Shown here piece after piece: positions 8,701 through 19,247 of a stretch of 64,000 bases of DNA. The translations under genes and the position numbers were made by a program. Where the stretch lies: positions 124,001 to 188,000 of the forward strand of contig NZ_LLER01000002.1 in the NCBI RefSeq assembly GCF_001500315.1, written 5' to 3'. The notes beneath the pieces were generated by a model that did no database searches, was not told the DNA's origin, and saw only the letters and a program-made list of their open reading frames with translations. The stretch comes from Staphylococcus auricularis. GTDB lineage: Bacteria > Bacillota > Bacilli > Staphylococcales > Staphylococcaceae. Numbering within the stretch: the first letter of the stretch is position 1; each line of letters begins with the position of its first letter.

Positions 8701-9554
8701 TGCAGTTCGAATATCACATCACGCAAGACGAAACGGTCAAATCTTTTTTACAACGACATCAGTATTCAAAGAAAGTGATGAGCGCCATTAAACGTAATGG
8801 CGCTTTAATTGTTAATGGTACCCCTGTGACTGTGCGAAAGGCATTAACAGTAGGTGATCTGTTAACGGTTAAACTCCCCATAGAGCAACCGAGTGAGAGT
8901 CTCAGGCCGGAGATCAGTGATTTACATATTTTATATGAAGATGATTATTTGCTCATTGTGTCCAAAAACGCTGATCAAAATACGTTGCCTTCACGAGAAC
9001 ATCCACATCACAGTTTAGTCGAGCAAGCACTCGCCCATTTACAGCAATCTGCTTTAGAGGTACCACATATTATCACCCGGCTCGATCGCAATACGTCAGG
9101 CATTGTCATGTTCGCAAAGCACGGTTTTATTCATCATTTGATGTCGACCGTACCGATACAAAAACGATATTTATGTATTTGTGAGGGGGAGGTTCCCGAA
9201 GTAGATGTCATTGAAGCACCGATTGCACGTAAAGCAACAAGTATTATTGAGCGAACGGTTGATTTTGAAAAGGGGAAGTACGCGAAGACAGGTTATAAAC
9301 GTTTACAGTTTAACGGTGAATATAGCTTGTGTACGGTACAGCTTTATACAGGCCGTACACATCAAATACGTGTTCATTTTCAACATATCGGACATCCATT
9401 GGTCGGCGATGGGTTATATGGGGGCCCTACAGATAGGTATGCACATCAGCTACTGCGTTGTACTTCAGTCGCATTTCAACATCCCATCACAGGTGAGGAG
9501 ATTCAGATTCAAGATCAGTATCAACCTATTGAAACACTCTTTGAGATGGTATGA
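8697..9554 (+). CDS. RluA-family pseudouridine synthase
   Basis: A 285-residue RNA pseudouridine synthase with an S4-like N-terminal segment (residues about 12-55) and the RluA-class catalytic motif [10 protein letters not shown], whose Asp is the nucleophile. [19 protein letters not shown] is the conserved motif III region. It corresponds to YjbO/RluD-subfamily proteins encoded after nadK. Target uridines in rRNA or tRNA cannot be read from the sequence. It overlaps nadK by four bases. Confidence 0.93.
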   Translation: MMQFEYHITQDETVKSFLQRHQYSKKVMSAIKRNGALIVNGTPVTVRKALTVGDLLTVKLPIEQPSESLRPEISDLHILYEDDYLLIVSKNADQNTLPSREHPHHSLVEQALAHLQQSALEVPHIITRLDRNTSGIVMFAKHGFIHHLMSTVPIQKRYLCICEGEVPEVDVIEAPIARKATSIIERTVDFEKGKYAKTGYKRLQFNGEYSLCTVQLYTGRTHQIRVHFQHIGHPLVGDGLYGGPTDRYAHQLLRCTSVAFQHPITGEEIQIQDQYQPIETLFEMV

Positions 9555-9685
9555 CGGTTTCATCTCAACTGTGTAAAATATTTTTTAATTTTAGGCAATG
9601 CGGTTTTCATTTAACAACATTCATAATATAGTTAACAATGTATGCAGATTTATTTTTATCATTTAGATTATGGAGGTGGCTTACG

Positions 9686-11071
9686 GTGACTAACAATAAT
9701 GATACAAAATTATTGGATGATGAAGAGGTTTATAACAAATCGTTATTAGACCAACTTTTAAGCGAAAATAACATCGACGACTTCAGAGAAGAATTTTTGT
9801 CCATGCATACGTATGAACAAAGTGAATACTTTGAAGATAGTGATGATGAAGTACGCCAAGCAATATTCGAAGTACTATCTCCACAAGAAGTGGCAGAGTT
9901 CTTCGACCAATTGGAAATGGATGATGAAGCGTACGAGGAATTATTCGAGACGATCAACGCTAATTATGCGAGTAAAGTCTTAGAAGATATGTCGTACGAT
10001 AATGCCGTGGACATTATGAACCATTTATCCAAGCAGAAAATAGTCAGCCTCTTAACTTTGATGAACCAAGAGGATAGTAAAGAAATCAAAGCATTGCTGC
10101 ATTATGAAGAGGATACTGCCGGTGGTATTATGACAACCGAGTATATTTCTCTCAAATCAACAATGCCAGTTCGAGAAGCATTACTACAAGTTAAAGAACA
10201 AGCCCCTGATGCAGAGACAATCTATATGATTTATGCAATTAATGATGATAAGCAACTCGTCGGGGTACTCTCACTGAGAGATTTAATCACTGCAGAAAAC
10301 GACGCATACATAGAAGATGTCATGCAAGAACGTGTAATCAGCGTGAATGTAGCGGATGACCAAGAAGACGTCGCTCAAAAAATGAGAGACTATGATTTCA
10401 TCGCCATTCCTGTACTAGATTACCAAGATCACTTACTCGGGATCATCACCATCGATGATATCTTAGACGTTATGGATGAAGAGGCCAGCGAGGACTACTC
10501 TCGTTTAGCCGGTGTCTCAGACGTCGATGCAACGAATACATCTATTGTTAAAACATCTGCACAGCGTTTACCTTGGTTAATCGTGCTTACATTCTTAGGA
10601 ATGATTACAGCGACGATTCTAGGTTCATTTGAAGAAACATTATCGCAAGTAGCATTACTTGCCGCCTTTATCCCAATCATCAGTGGGATGTCCGGGAACT
10701 CTGGTACACAGTCATTAGCGGTTTCTGTACGTAATATTTCTACAGGTGAAATCGATGAAAGAAGCAAGTTTAAAGTTGCGTTAAGAGAAGCGGGAAGCGG
10801 ATTTTTGAGTGGTTTTGTTTGTGCGGTAATTTTATGTTTAATTATCATTGTTTTATATCGTGAACCTATCTTAGCACTGATAGTCGGTGGCAGTTTAACT
10901 GTCGCAATGACTGTAGGTACGCTAGTCGGTTCAATCATTCCACTCATTATGAATAAATTCAATATTGACCCTGCTGTTGCGAGTGGTCCGTTTATCACGA
11001 CGATTAATGACATCGTCAGTATGTTAATTTATTTTGGTTTAGCGACCACGTTTATGTCTTATTTAGTATAG
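9686..11071 (+). CDS. mgtE: Magnesium transporter MgtE
   Basis: GTG 9686, eight bases after GGAGG, gives 461 residues, the usual length; an upstream ATG at 9638 would add 16 atypical residues. The order is an acidic N-domain (about 1-125), two CBS domains (about 130-260) that sense cytosolic Mg2+, a plug helix, and five membrane segments forming the pore (about 285-460) with the SGNSGTQS motif. It imports Mg2+ and closes when Mg2+ is high. It is followed by cpaA after only 11 bases, so they probably share a transcript. Confidence 0.95.
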   Translation: MTNNNDTKLLDDEEVYNKSLLDQLLSENNIDDFREEFLSMHTYEQSEYFEDSDDEVRQAIFEVLSPQEVAEFFDQLEMDDEAYEELFETINANYASKVLEDMSYDNAVDIMNHLSKQKIVSLLTLMNQEDSKEIKALLHYEEDTAGGIMTTEYISLKSTMPVREALLQVKEQAPDAETIYMIYAINDDKQLVGVLSLRDLITAENDAYIEDVMQERVISVNVADDQEDVAQKMRDYDFIAIPVLDYQDHLLGIITIDDILDVMDEEASEDYSRLAGVSDVDATNTSIVKTSAQRLPWLIVLTFLGMITATILGSFEETLSQVALLAAFIPIISGMSGNSGTQSLAVSVRNISTGEIDERSKFKVALREAGSGFLSGFVCAVILCLIIIVLYREPILALIVGGSLTVAMTVGTLVGSIIPLIMNKFNIDPAVASGPFITTINDIVSMLIYFGLATTFMSYLV

Positions 11072-11082
11072 AGGGGTGACCT

Positions 11083-12924
11083 ATGGAATTTGTATCGTTA
11101 GTCATTGTTGTATTAGCAGCGTTCTTTACGCCCATCATTGTAAATCGACTTAATATTACATTCATCCCTGTTGTCGTAGCAGAAATATTAATGGGTATTG
11201 TCATCGGTCATTCTTTCTTAGATCTCGTTGAGAAAGACAACGTATTAAATATTTTATCGACACTTGGTTTTATTTTCCTCATGTTCTTGAGCGGGTTAGA
11301 AATCGACTTTAAAGCATTTAAAAAAGATACGTCTAGTAAAGCAGAAGCGAGAGAGAAAAAATCGATGCCAGGTCATTTCCAACTTGCGCTCACTGTCTTC
11401 ATGCTCATCATGATTATTTCCGTTCTTTTTGCGTATCTCTTCAAATGGTTTGGTTTAATCGATGATGTCTTATTAATGGTCATCATTATTTCTACTATCT
11501 CTCTAGGGGTGGTCGTACCTACCTTAAAAGAAATGAACATCATGCGCACGACGATTGGTCAGTTTATCTTACTCGTTGCAGTACTGGCTGACTTGGTGAC
11601 GATGATCCTATTAACATTTTATGGTGCACTTAATGCGTCAGGCGGAGCGTCACTATGGTTAATCGGTATCCTTGGCGTGTTTACCGTCGTCTTTTACTTT
11701 ATCGGCGGGCTGTTCAAAAAGGCGAAGTTTTTACATAAATTGATGGATGGCACGACGCAAATCGGCATCCGAGCTGTCTTTGCGTTGATCATCTTACTCG
11801 TGGCACTGGCAGAAGGTGTCGGTGCTGAAAATATCTTAGGTGCGTTCCTCGCAGGGGTTGTCGTTTCGTTACTTGGACCTGCAGAAGATATGGTGGAAAA
11901 ATTAGACTCATTCGGTTATGGGTTCTTTATTCCTATCTTCTTCATCATGGTCGGTGTCGATTTAGATATACCTTCATTGATAAAAGAACCGAAATTACTA
12001 TTGATCATTCCGATTTTAATGGTAGCATTTTTAATTTCTAAATTAATTCCTGTTTACTATATTAATCGCTGGTTTGATCACCGTACGACGATTGCATCTG
12101 GTTTTCTCTTAACATCTACGTTATCGCTCGTCATTGCATCAGCGAAAATTGCAGAACAATTAGGAACGATTTCTAGTGAAACATCTGGTATCTTAATCTT
12201 GAGTGCGGTCATTACTTGTGTGATCGTGCCGGTTGTATTTAAAAAATTATTCCCAATGCCAGAAGAAGCGACACGTCGGATTGAAGTCAGTTTAATCGGG
12301 AAAAATCAATTGACGATTCCCATAGCGCAAAATTTGTCTTCACAACTTTATGCGGTTTCACTGTATTTCCGTAATGATTTGAGTAAAACAAGGAATTTAC
12401 CGGAAGATATCGATCTGATAGAAATTACAGATTATGATCCAGAAATGCTGACACGCTTAGGTCTGTTTGATCGAAATATCGTCGTTTGTTCAACGAATAA
12501 TGATGAAATCAATAAAAATGTAGCTAAAATGGCTAAACAACAAGGTGTGAAACGCGTCATCTGTCGTCTAGAAGGGGACACTGAAGACCCTGAACTGCAT
12601 AAAATGGGTGTTGAAATCTTCAGTAGCTATATGAGTAATAAGATCTTACTCAAAGGCTTAATTGAAACACCAAACATGTTGAACTTATTAAGCAATGTTG
12701 AGACATCACTTTACGAAATTGCGATGTTGAACCATCAATATGATCACATGCAGTTACGTCATTTCCCATTCGGTGGGGATATCATCTTCGTCAGAATTAT
12801 ACGCAACAATGAATCTATCGTTCCACACGGAGATACACAATTACGTTATCGCGACCGCTTGATTGTGACAGGTTCGAAAGAATATGTAGATGAATTGAAA
12901 CGCGAATTAGAATTTTATTATTAA
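11083..12924 (+). CDS. cpaA: CPA2-family K+/Na+:H+ antiporter CpaA with RCK domains
   Basis: A 613-residue protein: about 12 membrane helices of the KefB/CPA2 exchanger (residues 1-390), then a cytosolic RCK_N-like domain (about 400-520) and an RCK_C/TrkA_C domain (about 530-613). This matches S. aureus CpaA, whose RCK_C domain binds c-di-AMP and activates export. GGGGTGACC precedes the ATG. With KtrD elsewhere in this window it forms the export and import sides of potassium control. I see no terminator between mgtE and this gene. Confidence 0.92.
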   Translation: MEFVSLVIVVLAAFFTPIIVNRLNITFIPVVVAEILMGIVIGHSFLDLVEKDNVLNILSTLGFIFLMFLSGLEIDFKAFKKDTSSKAEAREKKSMPGHFQLALTVFMLIMIISVLFAYLFKWFGLIDDVLLMVIIISTISLGVVVPTLKEMNIMRTTIGQFILLVAVLADLVTMILLTFYGALNASGGASLWLIGILGVFTVVFYFIGGLFKKAKFLHKLMDGTTQIGIRAVFALIILLVALAEGVGAENILGAFLAGVVVSLLGPAEDMVEKLDSFGYGFFIPIFFIMVGVDLDIPSLIKEPKLLLIIPILMVAFLISKLIPVYYINRWFDHRTTIASGFLLTSTLSLVIASAKIAEQLGTISSETSGILILSAVITCVIVPVVFKKLFPMPEEATRRIEVSLIGKNQLTIPIAQNLSSQLYAVSLYFRNDLSKTRNLPEDIDLIEITDYDPEMLTRLGLFDRNIVVCSTNNDEINKNVAKMAKQQGVKRVICRLEGDTEDPELHKMGVEIFSSYMSNKILLKGLIETPNMLNLLSNVETSLYEIAMLNHQYDHMQLRHFPFGGDIIFVRIIRNNESIVPHGDTQLRYRDRLIVTGSKEYVDELKRELEFYY

Positions 12925-13038
12925 TACTCATCTGTTGTTTCACACGGATTACAATAAATAAATTGTTTAAAGGCTTGTGACAATGTTAAAATAGCCGTGA
13001 ATGAATTTTAAGTAAAGTTAAATAAAAGGAGTTCTCAT

Positions 13039-13809
13039 ATGTTTAGTTTAGAAGGAAAAACTTATGTCATTATGGGTATTGCGAATAAACGCAGTATCGG
13101 TTTTGGGGTTGCCAAAGTATTAGATCAATTAGGTGCGAAATTGGTATTTACTTATCGTAAAGATCGCAGCCGTAAAGAATTAGAAAAATTATTAGATCAA
13201 CTTAATCAAGATGAACCGAAAATGTATCAAATCGATGTTCAAAAAGATGATGATGTCATCAATGGCTTTGCGAAAATCGGTGAAGAAGTAGGTCAAATCG
13301 ATGGTGTTTATCACTCAATCGCATTTGCGAATGTGGAAGAATTACGTGGACGCTTCAGCGAGACTTCACGTGATGGTTTCTTATTAGCACAAGATATTAG
13401 TTCATTCTCACTCACTATCGTGGCACGTGAAGCTAGTAAAATCATGAAAGATGGCGGCAGTATCGTTGCTACAACTTATATTGGCGGGGAATATGCAATC
13501 CCAAGTTATAACGTGATGGGTATTGCGAAAGCGAGCTTAGAAGCTTGTGTGAAATACCTTGCATTAGATCTTGGACAAGATAACATCCGTGTCAATGCGA
13601 TTTCAGCAGGTCCTATCCGTACATTGAGTGCCAAAGGTGTCGGTAACTTCAATTCAATCCTTAAAGAAATTGAACAACGCTCACCACTACAACGTAACGT
13701 AGACCAAGCAGAAGTAGGTAAAACTGCTGCATTCTTACTCAGCGACTTAGCAAGCGGTGTGACTGGCGAAAACATCCACGTTGATGCTGGTTTCCACGCA
13801 ACAAAATAA
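13039..13809 (+). CDS. fabI: Enoyl-[acyl-carrier-protein] reductase FabI
   Basis: A 256-residue NAD(P)H-dependent enoyl-ACP reductase of the short-chain dehydrogenase fold, collinear without gaps with S. aureus FabI. The catalytic Tyr in ATTYIGG (147), Tyr in SYNVMG (157) and Lys in GIAKAS (164) are present. It catalyses the last step of fatty acid elongation. Residues linked to triclosan susceptibility in S. aureus (Ala95 in SIAFAN and Phe204 in VGNFNS) are the sensitive types. AAAGGAG lies upstream, and a strong terminator follows, so it is a single-gene unit. Confidence 0.97.
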   Translation: MFSLEGKTYVIMGIANKRSIGFGVAKVLDQLGAKLVFTYRKDRSRKELEKLLDQLNQDEPKMYQIDVQKDDDVINGFAKIGEEVGQIDGVYHSIAFANVEELRGRFSETSRDGFLLAQDISSFSLTIVAREASKIMKDGGSIVATTYIGGEYAIPSYNVMGIAKASLEACVKYLALDLGQDNIRVNAISAGPIRTLSAKGVGNFNSILKEIEQRSPLQRNVDQAEVGKTAAFLLSDLASGVTGENIHVDAGFHATK

Positions 13810-13828
13810 TAGATAATATACAGTGCTT

Positions 13829-13870
13829 AAGGAAGGAAACGAATGATGTGATGAGTTTCCTTCCTTTTTT
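13829..13870 (+). terminator. Terminator after fabI
   Basis: AAGGAAGGAAAC (13829-13840) pairs with GTTTCCTTCCTT (13855-13866) before a T run. Confidence 0.9.
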
Positions 13871-13947
13871 ACGTTTATACGAGTGAGCTATTTTAAACGT
13901 GCAATGACATGGTTTAACATAATGAATTGTTTAGAAGGAATGATGTG

Positions 13948-14595
13948 ATGCAGTTACAAAACATACGAGATTATATGATACAAACGCTTTCTACTGATCA
14001 AACAGGGCATGATTTAACCCATATTCAAAGAGTTGAAAAAATCGCAGTGAAGCTTGCTGAAGCTGAACAGGTTGATGATGAAGGACTAGAAATTATCTTA
14101 GCTGCAGTATACTTGCATGATACAGTAGATGACAAAGTAGTGACAGATGTTGAAAGTGCCTTAGAGGAAGTAAAAGTATTATTACAAAAAGCGGGCGCAT
14201 CTAATGAACATCAACAACAAATTATGGATATCATTTTAAACATGTCCTATGCCAAAAATTTAGATCATCCAAAAGCGCTCAGTCATTTAGGACAAATCGT
14301 GCAAGATGCGGATAGAATCGATGCATTAGGGGCAATTGGCATTGCACGCGCTTTTTACTATGGAGGGACGAAAGGGCATACATTGTATGATGAAACAACA
14401 CCACGGTCATTAGATGAGCTTAATGAAAATAATTATCGAGATCGCGTGAGTGTAGTGAATCATTTTCACGAGAAGTTATTACATCTTGAAGATTCGATGA
14501 ATACAGATATGGGGAAACGTATCGCTGCAGAAAGAACGGAAACGATGAGGACCTTTTTAAAAACCTTAAATGAAGAAATGAATGGAGAACGGTAA
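13948..14595 (+). CDS. HD-domain phosphohydrolase
   Basis: About 215 residues from ATG 13948, which has GAAGGAA upstream; an ATG at 13927 adds seven unsupported residues. The HD-superfamily metal ligands are visible: His in GHDLTHIQRV, the HD pair in AVYLHDTVDD, and a distal Asp in QDADRIDALGAIG. It resembles the YedJ-type cytosolic HD proteins, for which phosphohydrolase activity on nucleotides or phosphodiesters is expected. The physiological substrate is unknown. Nothing in its neighbours narrows the role. Confidence 0.85.
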   Translation: MQLQNIRDYMIQTLSTDQTGHDLTHIQRVEKIAVKLAEAEQVDDEGLEIILAAVYLHDTVDDKVVTDVESALEEVKVLLQKAGASNEHQQQIMDIILNMSYAKNLDHPKALSHLGQIVQDADRIDALGAIGIARAFYYGGTKGHTLYDETTPRSLDELNENNYRDRVSVVNHFHEKLLHLEDSMNTDMGKRIAAERTETMRTFLKTLNEEMNGER

Positions 14596-14650
14596 GATAA
14601 TACGGTACTAGGGGATTCAAAAGCGCCGGGTATAGAGACGATAACAAAGA

Positions 14651-14693
14651 AAAGGCTATGACACTGAATGATATCAGTATCATAGCCTTTTTG
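14651..14693. terminator. Bidirectional terminator between convergent genes
   Basis: AAAGGCTATGACACTGA and TCAGTATCATAGCCTTT pair with one G-U mismatch, with A's on one side and T's on the other. It serves the HD gene and the AI-2E-family gene. Confidence 0.88.
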
Positions 14694-14706
14694 TATGAGA
14701 GTGTTG

Positions 14707-15792
14707 CTAATCCTTCACATCACTGTTTGCTTTTTCAACAATCTGTTGTCGATAGTTAAAGATATTAACAACCACTGTTTTAATGACTGCATATAATGGT
14801 ACAGCGACTAAGATGAGTACGAAGCCACCTAAGTTACCAGCAGCAAGTATCACTACAATAATTGTAAGTGGGTGAATGCTTAATGATTTACCCATAACAT
14901 TTGGTGTGATGACGTTACCTTCAAGTTGTTGTGCAATTAATGTAATGATACATACCCATATAAACGTTGCAGGACTTTGGATGATTGCGATAATCGCAGC
15001 TGGTGCGAATGCCATCCATGGTCCTAAGAACGGAATCATGTTAGCGACACATGCGAACATGACGAGGAGTAATGTGTAGTTCAAGCCAACAATTGTATAT
15101 CCTATGTAGAGAATGATACCTAGGATAATACTTACTGTAACTTGGCCTTGGATGTAAGATTTTAATGTGTGGTCTAAGTCTTTTAATAAACGTGTAACAA
15201 AGACTTTTCTTTCTCCTTTAAATAGACGAGCGATGAACGGGATGAAACGTTCATGGTCTTTAAGCATATAAATTAAGAAGAAAGGCACCATAATCAGTAA
15301 GAATAATGTTGAAATGAACGAAGTCACATATCCTACTGAATTAGATAGAATGTCCATCACGTTGTTACTCAATGATTTGATCACGCTATGGATACGTTCA
15401 GTTACTTCATTTGGTAAACGATCCATTTGATTTAACACGAGTTGAACGAGATGTTGAATTTCACTTTGAAGTGCTGGGATGTGTCTGATCAAGTTCTCAA
15501 TTTGTTCGTAAATCAATGGTCCGATGATACCGATAACGATGCCACCGAGGATGATTAAACCAACAAAGATTAGCGAGATACTGCCCCATCTCGGCACTTT
15601 GTGTTTTTCAAGTATCTTTTGGAATGGTAAGCAGATATAGAATAAGAATCCGCTTAATAATAATGGTAGTAACACGGATTGTAAAATAATTACAAACGGG
15701 ATAAAGACTTCATGTACTTCCATTATTAATTTAATCAGTAGGAATAAAATTAATAATGCGATCCCCGCGCGGAACCAAACCTTTTTCAGCAT
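14707..15792 (-). CDS. AI-2E family transporter (PerM/YdbI type)
   Basis: A 361-residue integral membrane protein with about eight hydrophobic segments in the 2-4-2 pattern of the PerM/AI-2E exporter family and conserved PFLGPWMAFAPA and QQLEGNVITPNVMG stretches. AGGAGGAG precedes the start. Family members have been linked to AI-2 export, Na+/H+ antiport and osmotic stress. The cargo cannot be inferred here. It is a single-gene unit convergent with the HD gene. Confidence 0.88.
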   Translation of the reverse strand: MLKKVWFRAGIALLILFLLIKLIMEVHEVFIPFVIILQSVLLPLLLSGFLFYICLPFQKILEKHKVPRWGSISLIFVGLIILGGIVIGIIGPLIYEQIENLIRHIPALQSEIQHLVQLVLNQMDRLPNEVTERIHSVIKSLSNNVMDILSNSVGYVTSFISTLFLLIMVPFFLIYMLKDHERFIPFIARLFKGERKVFVTRLLKDLDHTLKSYIQGQVTVSIILGIILYIGYTIVGLNYTLLLVMFACVANMIPFLGPWMAFAPAAIIAIIQSPATFIWVCIITLIAQQLEGNVITPNVMGKSLSIHPLTIIVVILAAGNLGGFVLILVAVPLYAVIKTVVVNIFNYRQQIVEKANSDVKD

Positions 15793-16116
15793 AGAAGCGC
15801 TCCTCCTATTGTAATTTTATATATTACAACATAGTCAAGTATATCTTAAATACGCTGTGAACAAAAGTTTAAAATAAGGAATAATTTTATTTAGATATGC
15901 GCGACTCTTTGATTTATAAAAACTTATCTGTTTTTAGCTATGTAAATAGATTGTGGGTTGTATTACTGAATCAAATCATACTACATAACTATATATTATT
16001 ATTAAATAAAAGAAACAAAGGATAAAATAAAAAAATGCATTGTACGGAACTTGAAGTTTGTGTATAATGATAGAAAATTCTTAATCTTTATTTGGTATAT
16101 TAAAGGGGGAAGTTTT
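15793..16116. other. Intergenic region between divergent AI-2E-family and alsT genes
   Basis: This is 324 bases of AT-rich sequence between divergent starts. It holds the alsT promoter (16040-16068) and presumably the AI-2E-family gene promoter. I saw no RNA gene or riboswitch. Confidence 0.5.
16040..16068 (+). promoter_or_regulatory. SigA-type promoter of the alanine/sodium symporter
   Basis: TTGTAC (16040-16045), 17-base spacer, TATAAT (16063-16068). Confidence 0.75.
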
Positions 16117-17700
16117 ATGTTAGAGAATGTCGTAGCATGGCTGAATGAAATTGTGTGGAGTAAACCACTCGTATTCGGCCTATTAATTACCGGTACTTTG
16201 TTCACATGGATGATGCGATTCTTCCAGGTGAGGCATTTTAAAGAAATGATCCGTCTCATGTTTCAAGGGGAAAAATCACCTACAGGGATCTCGAGTTTGC
16301 AAGCGATTGCACTGTCTTTAGCTGGTCGTGTCGGAACAGGTAATATCGTCGGTGTTTCTACAGCAATCTTCATAGGAGGACCTGGGGCGATTTTCTGGAT
16401 GTGGGTCGTTGCGTTTCTTGGGGCGAGTAGTGCCTTCATCGAATCGACGTTGGGTCAGATCTTCAAGCGTGAAGAGCGTGGAGAGTACCGTGGTGGACCT
16501 GCATTTTACATCGAATATGGGATCAAAGGTCGCTTAGGCCGTATTTATGGTATTATCTTTGCGATTGTGACGGTTATTTCAGTAGGATTATTATTACCTG
16601 GGGTACAGTCTAATGCGATTGCAAGTTCTATGAAAAATGCATTCCAAATTGAACCTTGGATTGTCGCGGTTATCTTAGCAATCTTACTTGCGTTAATCAT
16701 TTTTGGTGGGGTTAAATCGATAGCGAACGTTGCCACTGCAGTTGTACCTTTTATGGCGATTATTTACATCATTATGGCACTCGTTATCATTGTTTTACAT
16801 ATCGACCAAGTTCCGGCGTTATTTGCACTGATTTTTAAATCTGCGTTTGGTATGGAAGCCGCATTCGGTGGTATCTTCGGTGCAATGATTGAAATCGGTG
16901 TGAAACGTGGATTATATTCTAATGAAGCAGGACAAGGAACGGGTCCACATGCTGCTGCAGCTGCTGAAGTCTCTCACCCAGCTAAACAAGGTCTGGTACA
17001 AGCCTTTTCGGTTTATGTAGATACATTATTTGTTTGTACAGCCACTGCGTTAATTATTTTAATTTCTGGTACTTACAATGTGACAGATGGTGGTACAGAT
17101 GCGAAAGGTAATCCAACTTTACTGAAAGATAACGGAATATTCGTACAAATGTCTGAAGGCGGTAGAGATTATTCAGGTACTGCGATGTATGCACAAGCAG
17201 GTATCGATAAAGCATTCCAAGGTAGCCACTATCACTTTGATCCGACATTCTCTGGCCTCGGTTCTTATTTCATTGCGATTGCGTTGTTCTTCTTCGCATT
17301 TACAACAATCCTTGCGTACTATTACATTACAGAAACGAACATTGCATATTTAACACGTAGCGCGTCTAAAGGAACAACAAAACTATGGATCAATATCACG
17401 CGTTTACTTCTCATCTTTGCGGCGGTATATGGGGCAGTAAAAACAGCTGACTTAGCTTGGAGCATGGGTGACCTAGGTGTAGGTATGATGGCTTGGTTAA
17501 ACATTATCGCAATTTGGATACTATGCAAACCAGCTTTAAGTGCGTTACGTGATTATGAAAAGCAGAAAAAATCATTGGGTTCAGGTCGATATGCGATTTA
17601 TAAACCGAATCCGGCTGAATTACCCAATGCGGTATTTTGGTTAAAAGATTATCCTGCACGCTTAAAAGCTGAAAAATTTAATTCAGAAGAGAAACACTAA
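16117..17700 (+). CDS. alsT: Alanine/glycine:cation symporter (AGCS family)
   Basis: 527 residues from ATG 16117, preceded by AGGGGGA; an in-frame ATG at 16051 lies inside the promoter and is rejected. About 11 membrane segments and the AGCS signatures SLAGRVGTGNIVGV and NEAGQGTGPHAAAAAEV mark a sodium-coupled alanine/glycine transporter. A larger extracytoplasmic loop lies around residues 340-395. Substrate preference (Ala, Gly or Gln) cannot be read from the sequence. Confidence 0.93.
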   Translation: MLENVVAWLNEIVWSKPLVFGLLITGTLFTWMMRFFQVRHFKEMIRLMFQGEKSPTGISSLQAIALSLAGRVGTGNIVGVSTAIFIGGPGAIFWMWVVAFLGASSAFIESTLGQIFKREERGEYRGGPAFYIEYGIKGRLGRIYGIIFAIVTVISVGLLLPGVQSNAIASSMKNAFQIEPWIVAVILAILLALIIFGGVKSIANVATAVVPFMAIIYIIMALVIIVLHIDQVPALFALIFKSAFGMEAAFGGIFGAMIEIGVKRGLYSNEAGQGTGPHAAAAAEVSHPAKQGLVQAFSVYVDTLFVCTATALIILISGTYNVTDGGTDAKGNPTLLKDNGIFVQMSEGGRDYSGTAMYAQAGIDKAFQGSHYHFDPTFSGLGSYFIAIALFFFAFTTILAYYYITETNIAYLTRSASKGTTKLWINITRLLLIFAAVYGAVKTADLAWSMGDLGVGMMAWLNIIAIWILCKPALSALRDYEKQKKSLGSGRYAIYKPNPAELPNAVFWLKDYPARLKAEKFNSEEKH

Positions 17701-17777
17701 ACGAAACACAATGACATACGTTTAAAATCAATGCGTCTCTTGGTACAATAAAGAAAAAGTACGAGGGGGCGCATTTT

Positions 17778-18521
17778 GTGACAACATTTAAACCAGGAGA
17801 GGTCACTCGAGTTAATTTTACCAGTGACATATTAAACAGGGATATTACGTTATCTATTTATTTACCGAAAGATTATTCAGCGCTCCGTCAATATAAAATC
17901 ATCTTTTGTTTTGATGGTCGTGATTTTTTCAGCTTTGGTCAAATTCATCGAAAATATGAGAAGTTGCGGCAAACGAAAAGGATAGATGATGCGATATTTG
18001 TGGGTTTTCATTATGAATCGGTCGATAAACGACGTGAAGAATTTCATCCTCAGGGAGATAAAGCACCACTCACTGTTAAGACCATGGCGCAAGAACTGTT
18101 ACCTTATGTCGAAGCACAATTTCCAACTTACCATTTAGCGAATAGTCGTATTTTACTCGGAGATAGTTTAGCAGGGAGTATTGCATTGTTGACTGCGTTA
18201 TCGTATCCACGTATATTCAGCCAAGTCGGTGTGTTGAGTCCTCAACATGACGACGTCCTCACGCAATTGCTTGATCGCTGTCAATTCAAATCGAATCTCA
18301 CGATATGGCAAGCAGTAGGAAAGGAAGAAAGTGACTTTGCTCTACCTACAACTGGAAAACGTGCCGACTTTCTAACACCAAATCGCACGTTACATGAACA
18401 CATTGCAGCGACAGAAATTACCCATCATTATGAGGAGTTTGAAGGCGGTCATAGATGGAAGTCATGGCAGGGGATACTCGATGATTTATTGTTGTATTTC
18501 CTAAGTGATGAACACGCATAA
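17778..18521 (+). CDS. Esterase-D-type alpha/beta hydrolase
   Basis: 247 residues from GTG 17778, after GAGGGGG. It has the esterase (PF00756-like) fold with the nucleophile elbow GDSLAGS (Ser near residue 133) and a C-terminal EGGHRWKSW segment containing the catalytic His. No signal peptide is seen, so it is cytosolic. Relatives include S-formylglutathione hydrolase and the enterochelin esterase class, but the substrate here is unknown. It is probably a single gene. Confidence 0.85.
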   Translation: MTTFKPGEVTRVNFTSDILNRDITLSIYLPKDYSALRQYKIIFCFDGRDFFSFGQIHRKYEKLRQTKRIDDAIFVGFHYESVDKRREEFHPQGDKAPLTVKTMAQELLPYVEAQFPTYHLANSRILLGDSLAGSIALLTALSYPRIFSQVGVLSPQHDDVLTQLLDRCQFKSNLTIWQAVGKEESDFALPTTGKRADFLTPNRTLHEHIAATEITHHYEEFEGGHRWKSWQGILDDLLLYFLSDEHA

Positions 18522-18621
18522 ATTGTGAAATGCAAAGTTATCGTCATAAATACGATTAAAAGTGACGAAGTTATTTGAATTTTGATATAATAGTAATATG
18601 TTAAACAAAGGAGGAGTTACA

Positions 18622-19131
18622 ATGAAGTTAGGATTAGCATTATTACCATCTCAACCATTTCAAGATGAAGTGAATGCTTACCGTAAACGTTATGATTCTC
18701 ACTATGCTCAAATCTTACCGCATGTGACAATTAAAAGTAGTTTTGAGATTCAAGACTCTGAATTAGATCAAGTAAAAGAAACGATTCAATCTAAAGTGGA
18801 AGGGATCCCCGCTGTAGATATACATGCCACAAAAGCGTCAAGCTTTGCTCCAACGAACAATGTGATTTATTTTAAAGTAGAAAAAACAGAAGCGTTGGAA
18901 CAATTATTTGACCAGTTCAACAACGGTGACTTCTACGGTAAACCAGAACATCCTTTTGTACCACATTTTACAATCGTTCAAGGTTTAACAAGCCAAGAAT
19001 TCGAAGATGTTTACGGACAAGTTAAACTCGCAGGTGTCGATATCAAAGAAACAGTGGATACATTATCACTCTTATCATTTGATGAAGAAGCAGACAAATG
19101 GGACGTCATTGATACGTACAAACTAGGTTGA
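18622..19131 (+). CDS. UPF0477 / YjcG-type 2H phosphoesterase
   Basis: 169 residues from ATG 18622, with GGAGGAG upstream. Two HxT motifs, LPHVTIK (about residue 34) and VPHFTIV (about 115), define the 2H phosphoesterase (2'-5' RNA ligase-like) superfamily. It matches the YjcG family of Firmicutes. The fold predicts activity on cyclic phosphates or RNA ends; the true substrate is unknown. Confidence 0.9.
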   Translation: MKLGLALLPSQPFQDEVNAYRKRYDSHYAQILPHVTIKSSFEIQDSELDQVKETIQSKVEGIPAVDIHATKASSFAPTNNVIYFKVEKTEALEQLFDQFNNGDFYGKPEHPFVPHFTIVQGLTSQEFEDVYGQVKLAGVDIKETVDTLSLLSFDEEADKWDVIDTYKLG

Positions 19132-19184
19132 GCTTCCATCAAGTCATTCAAGATTCACTGTTCAGTCAAACGGACGTAACAAAC

Positions 19185-19235
19185 AAAAATGGTGTGATGT
19201 GCTTGTAACTAAAGCACGTCACACCATTTATATTT
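19185..19235. terminator. Bidirectional terminator between yjcG-like gene and ltaA
   Basis: AAATGGTGTGATGTGCTT pairs with AAAGCACGTCACACCATTT across a six-base loop, with flanking A and T tracts. Confidence 0.9.
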
Positions 19236-19247
19236 TTCAAGAGACAT

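Noticed and set aside
10495..11013. A 172-codon minus-strand frame opposite mgtE
   Set aside because: Antisense shadow of the hydrophobic mgtE membrane domain; no start signal and no protein similarity recognised.
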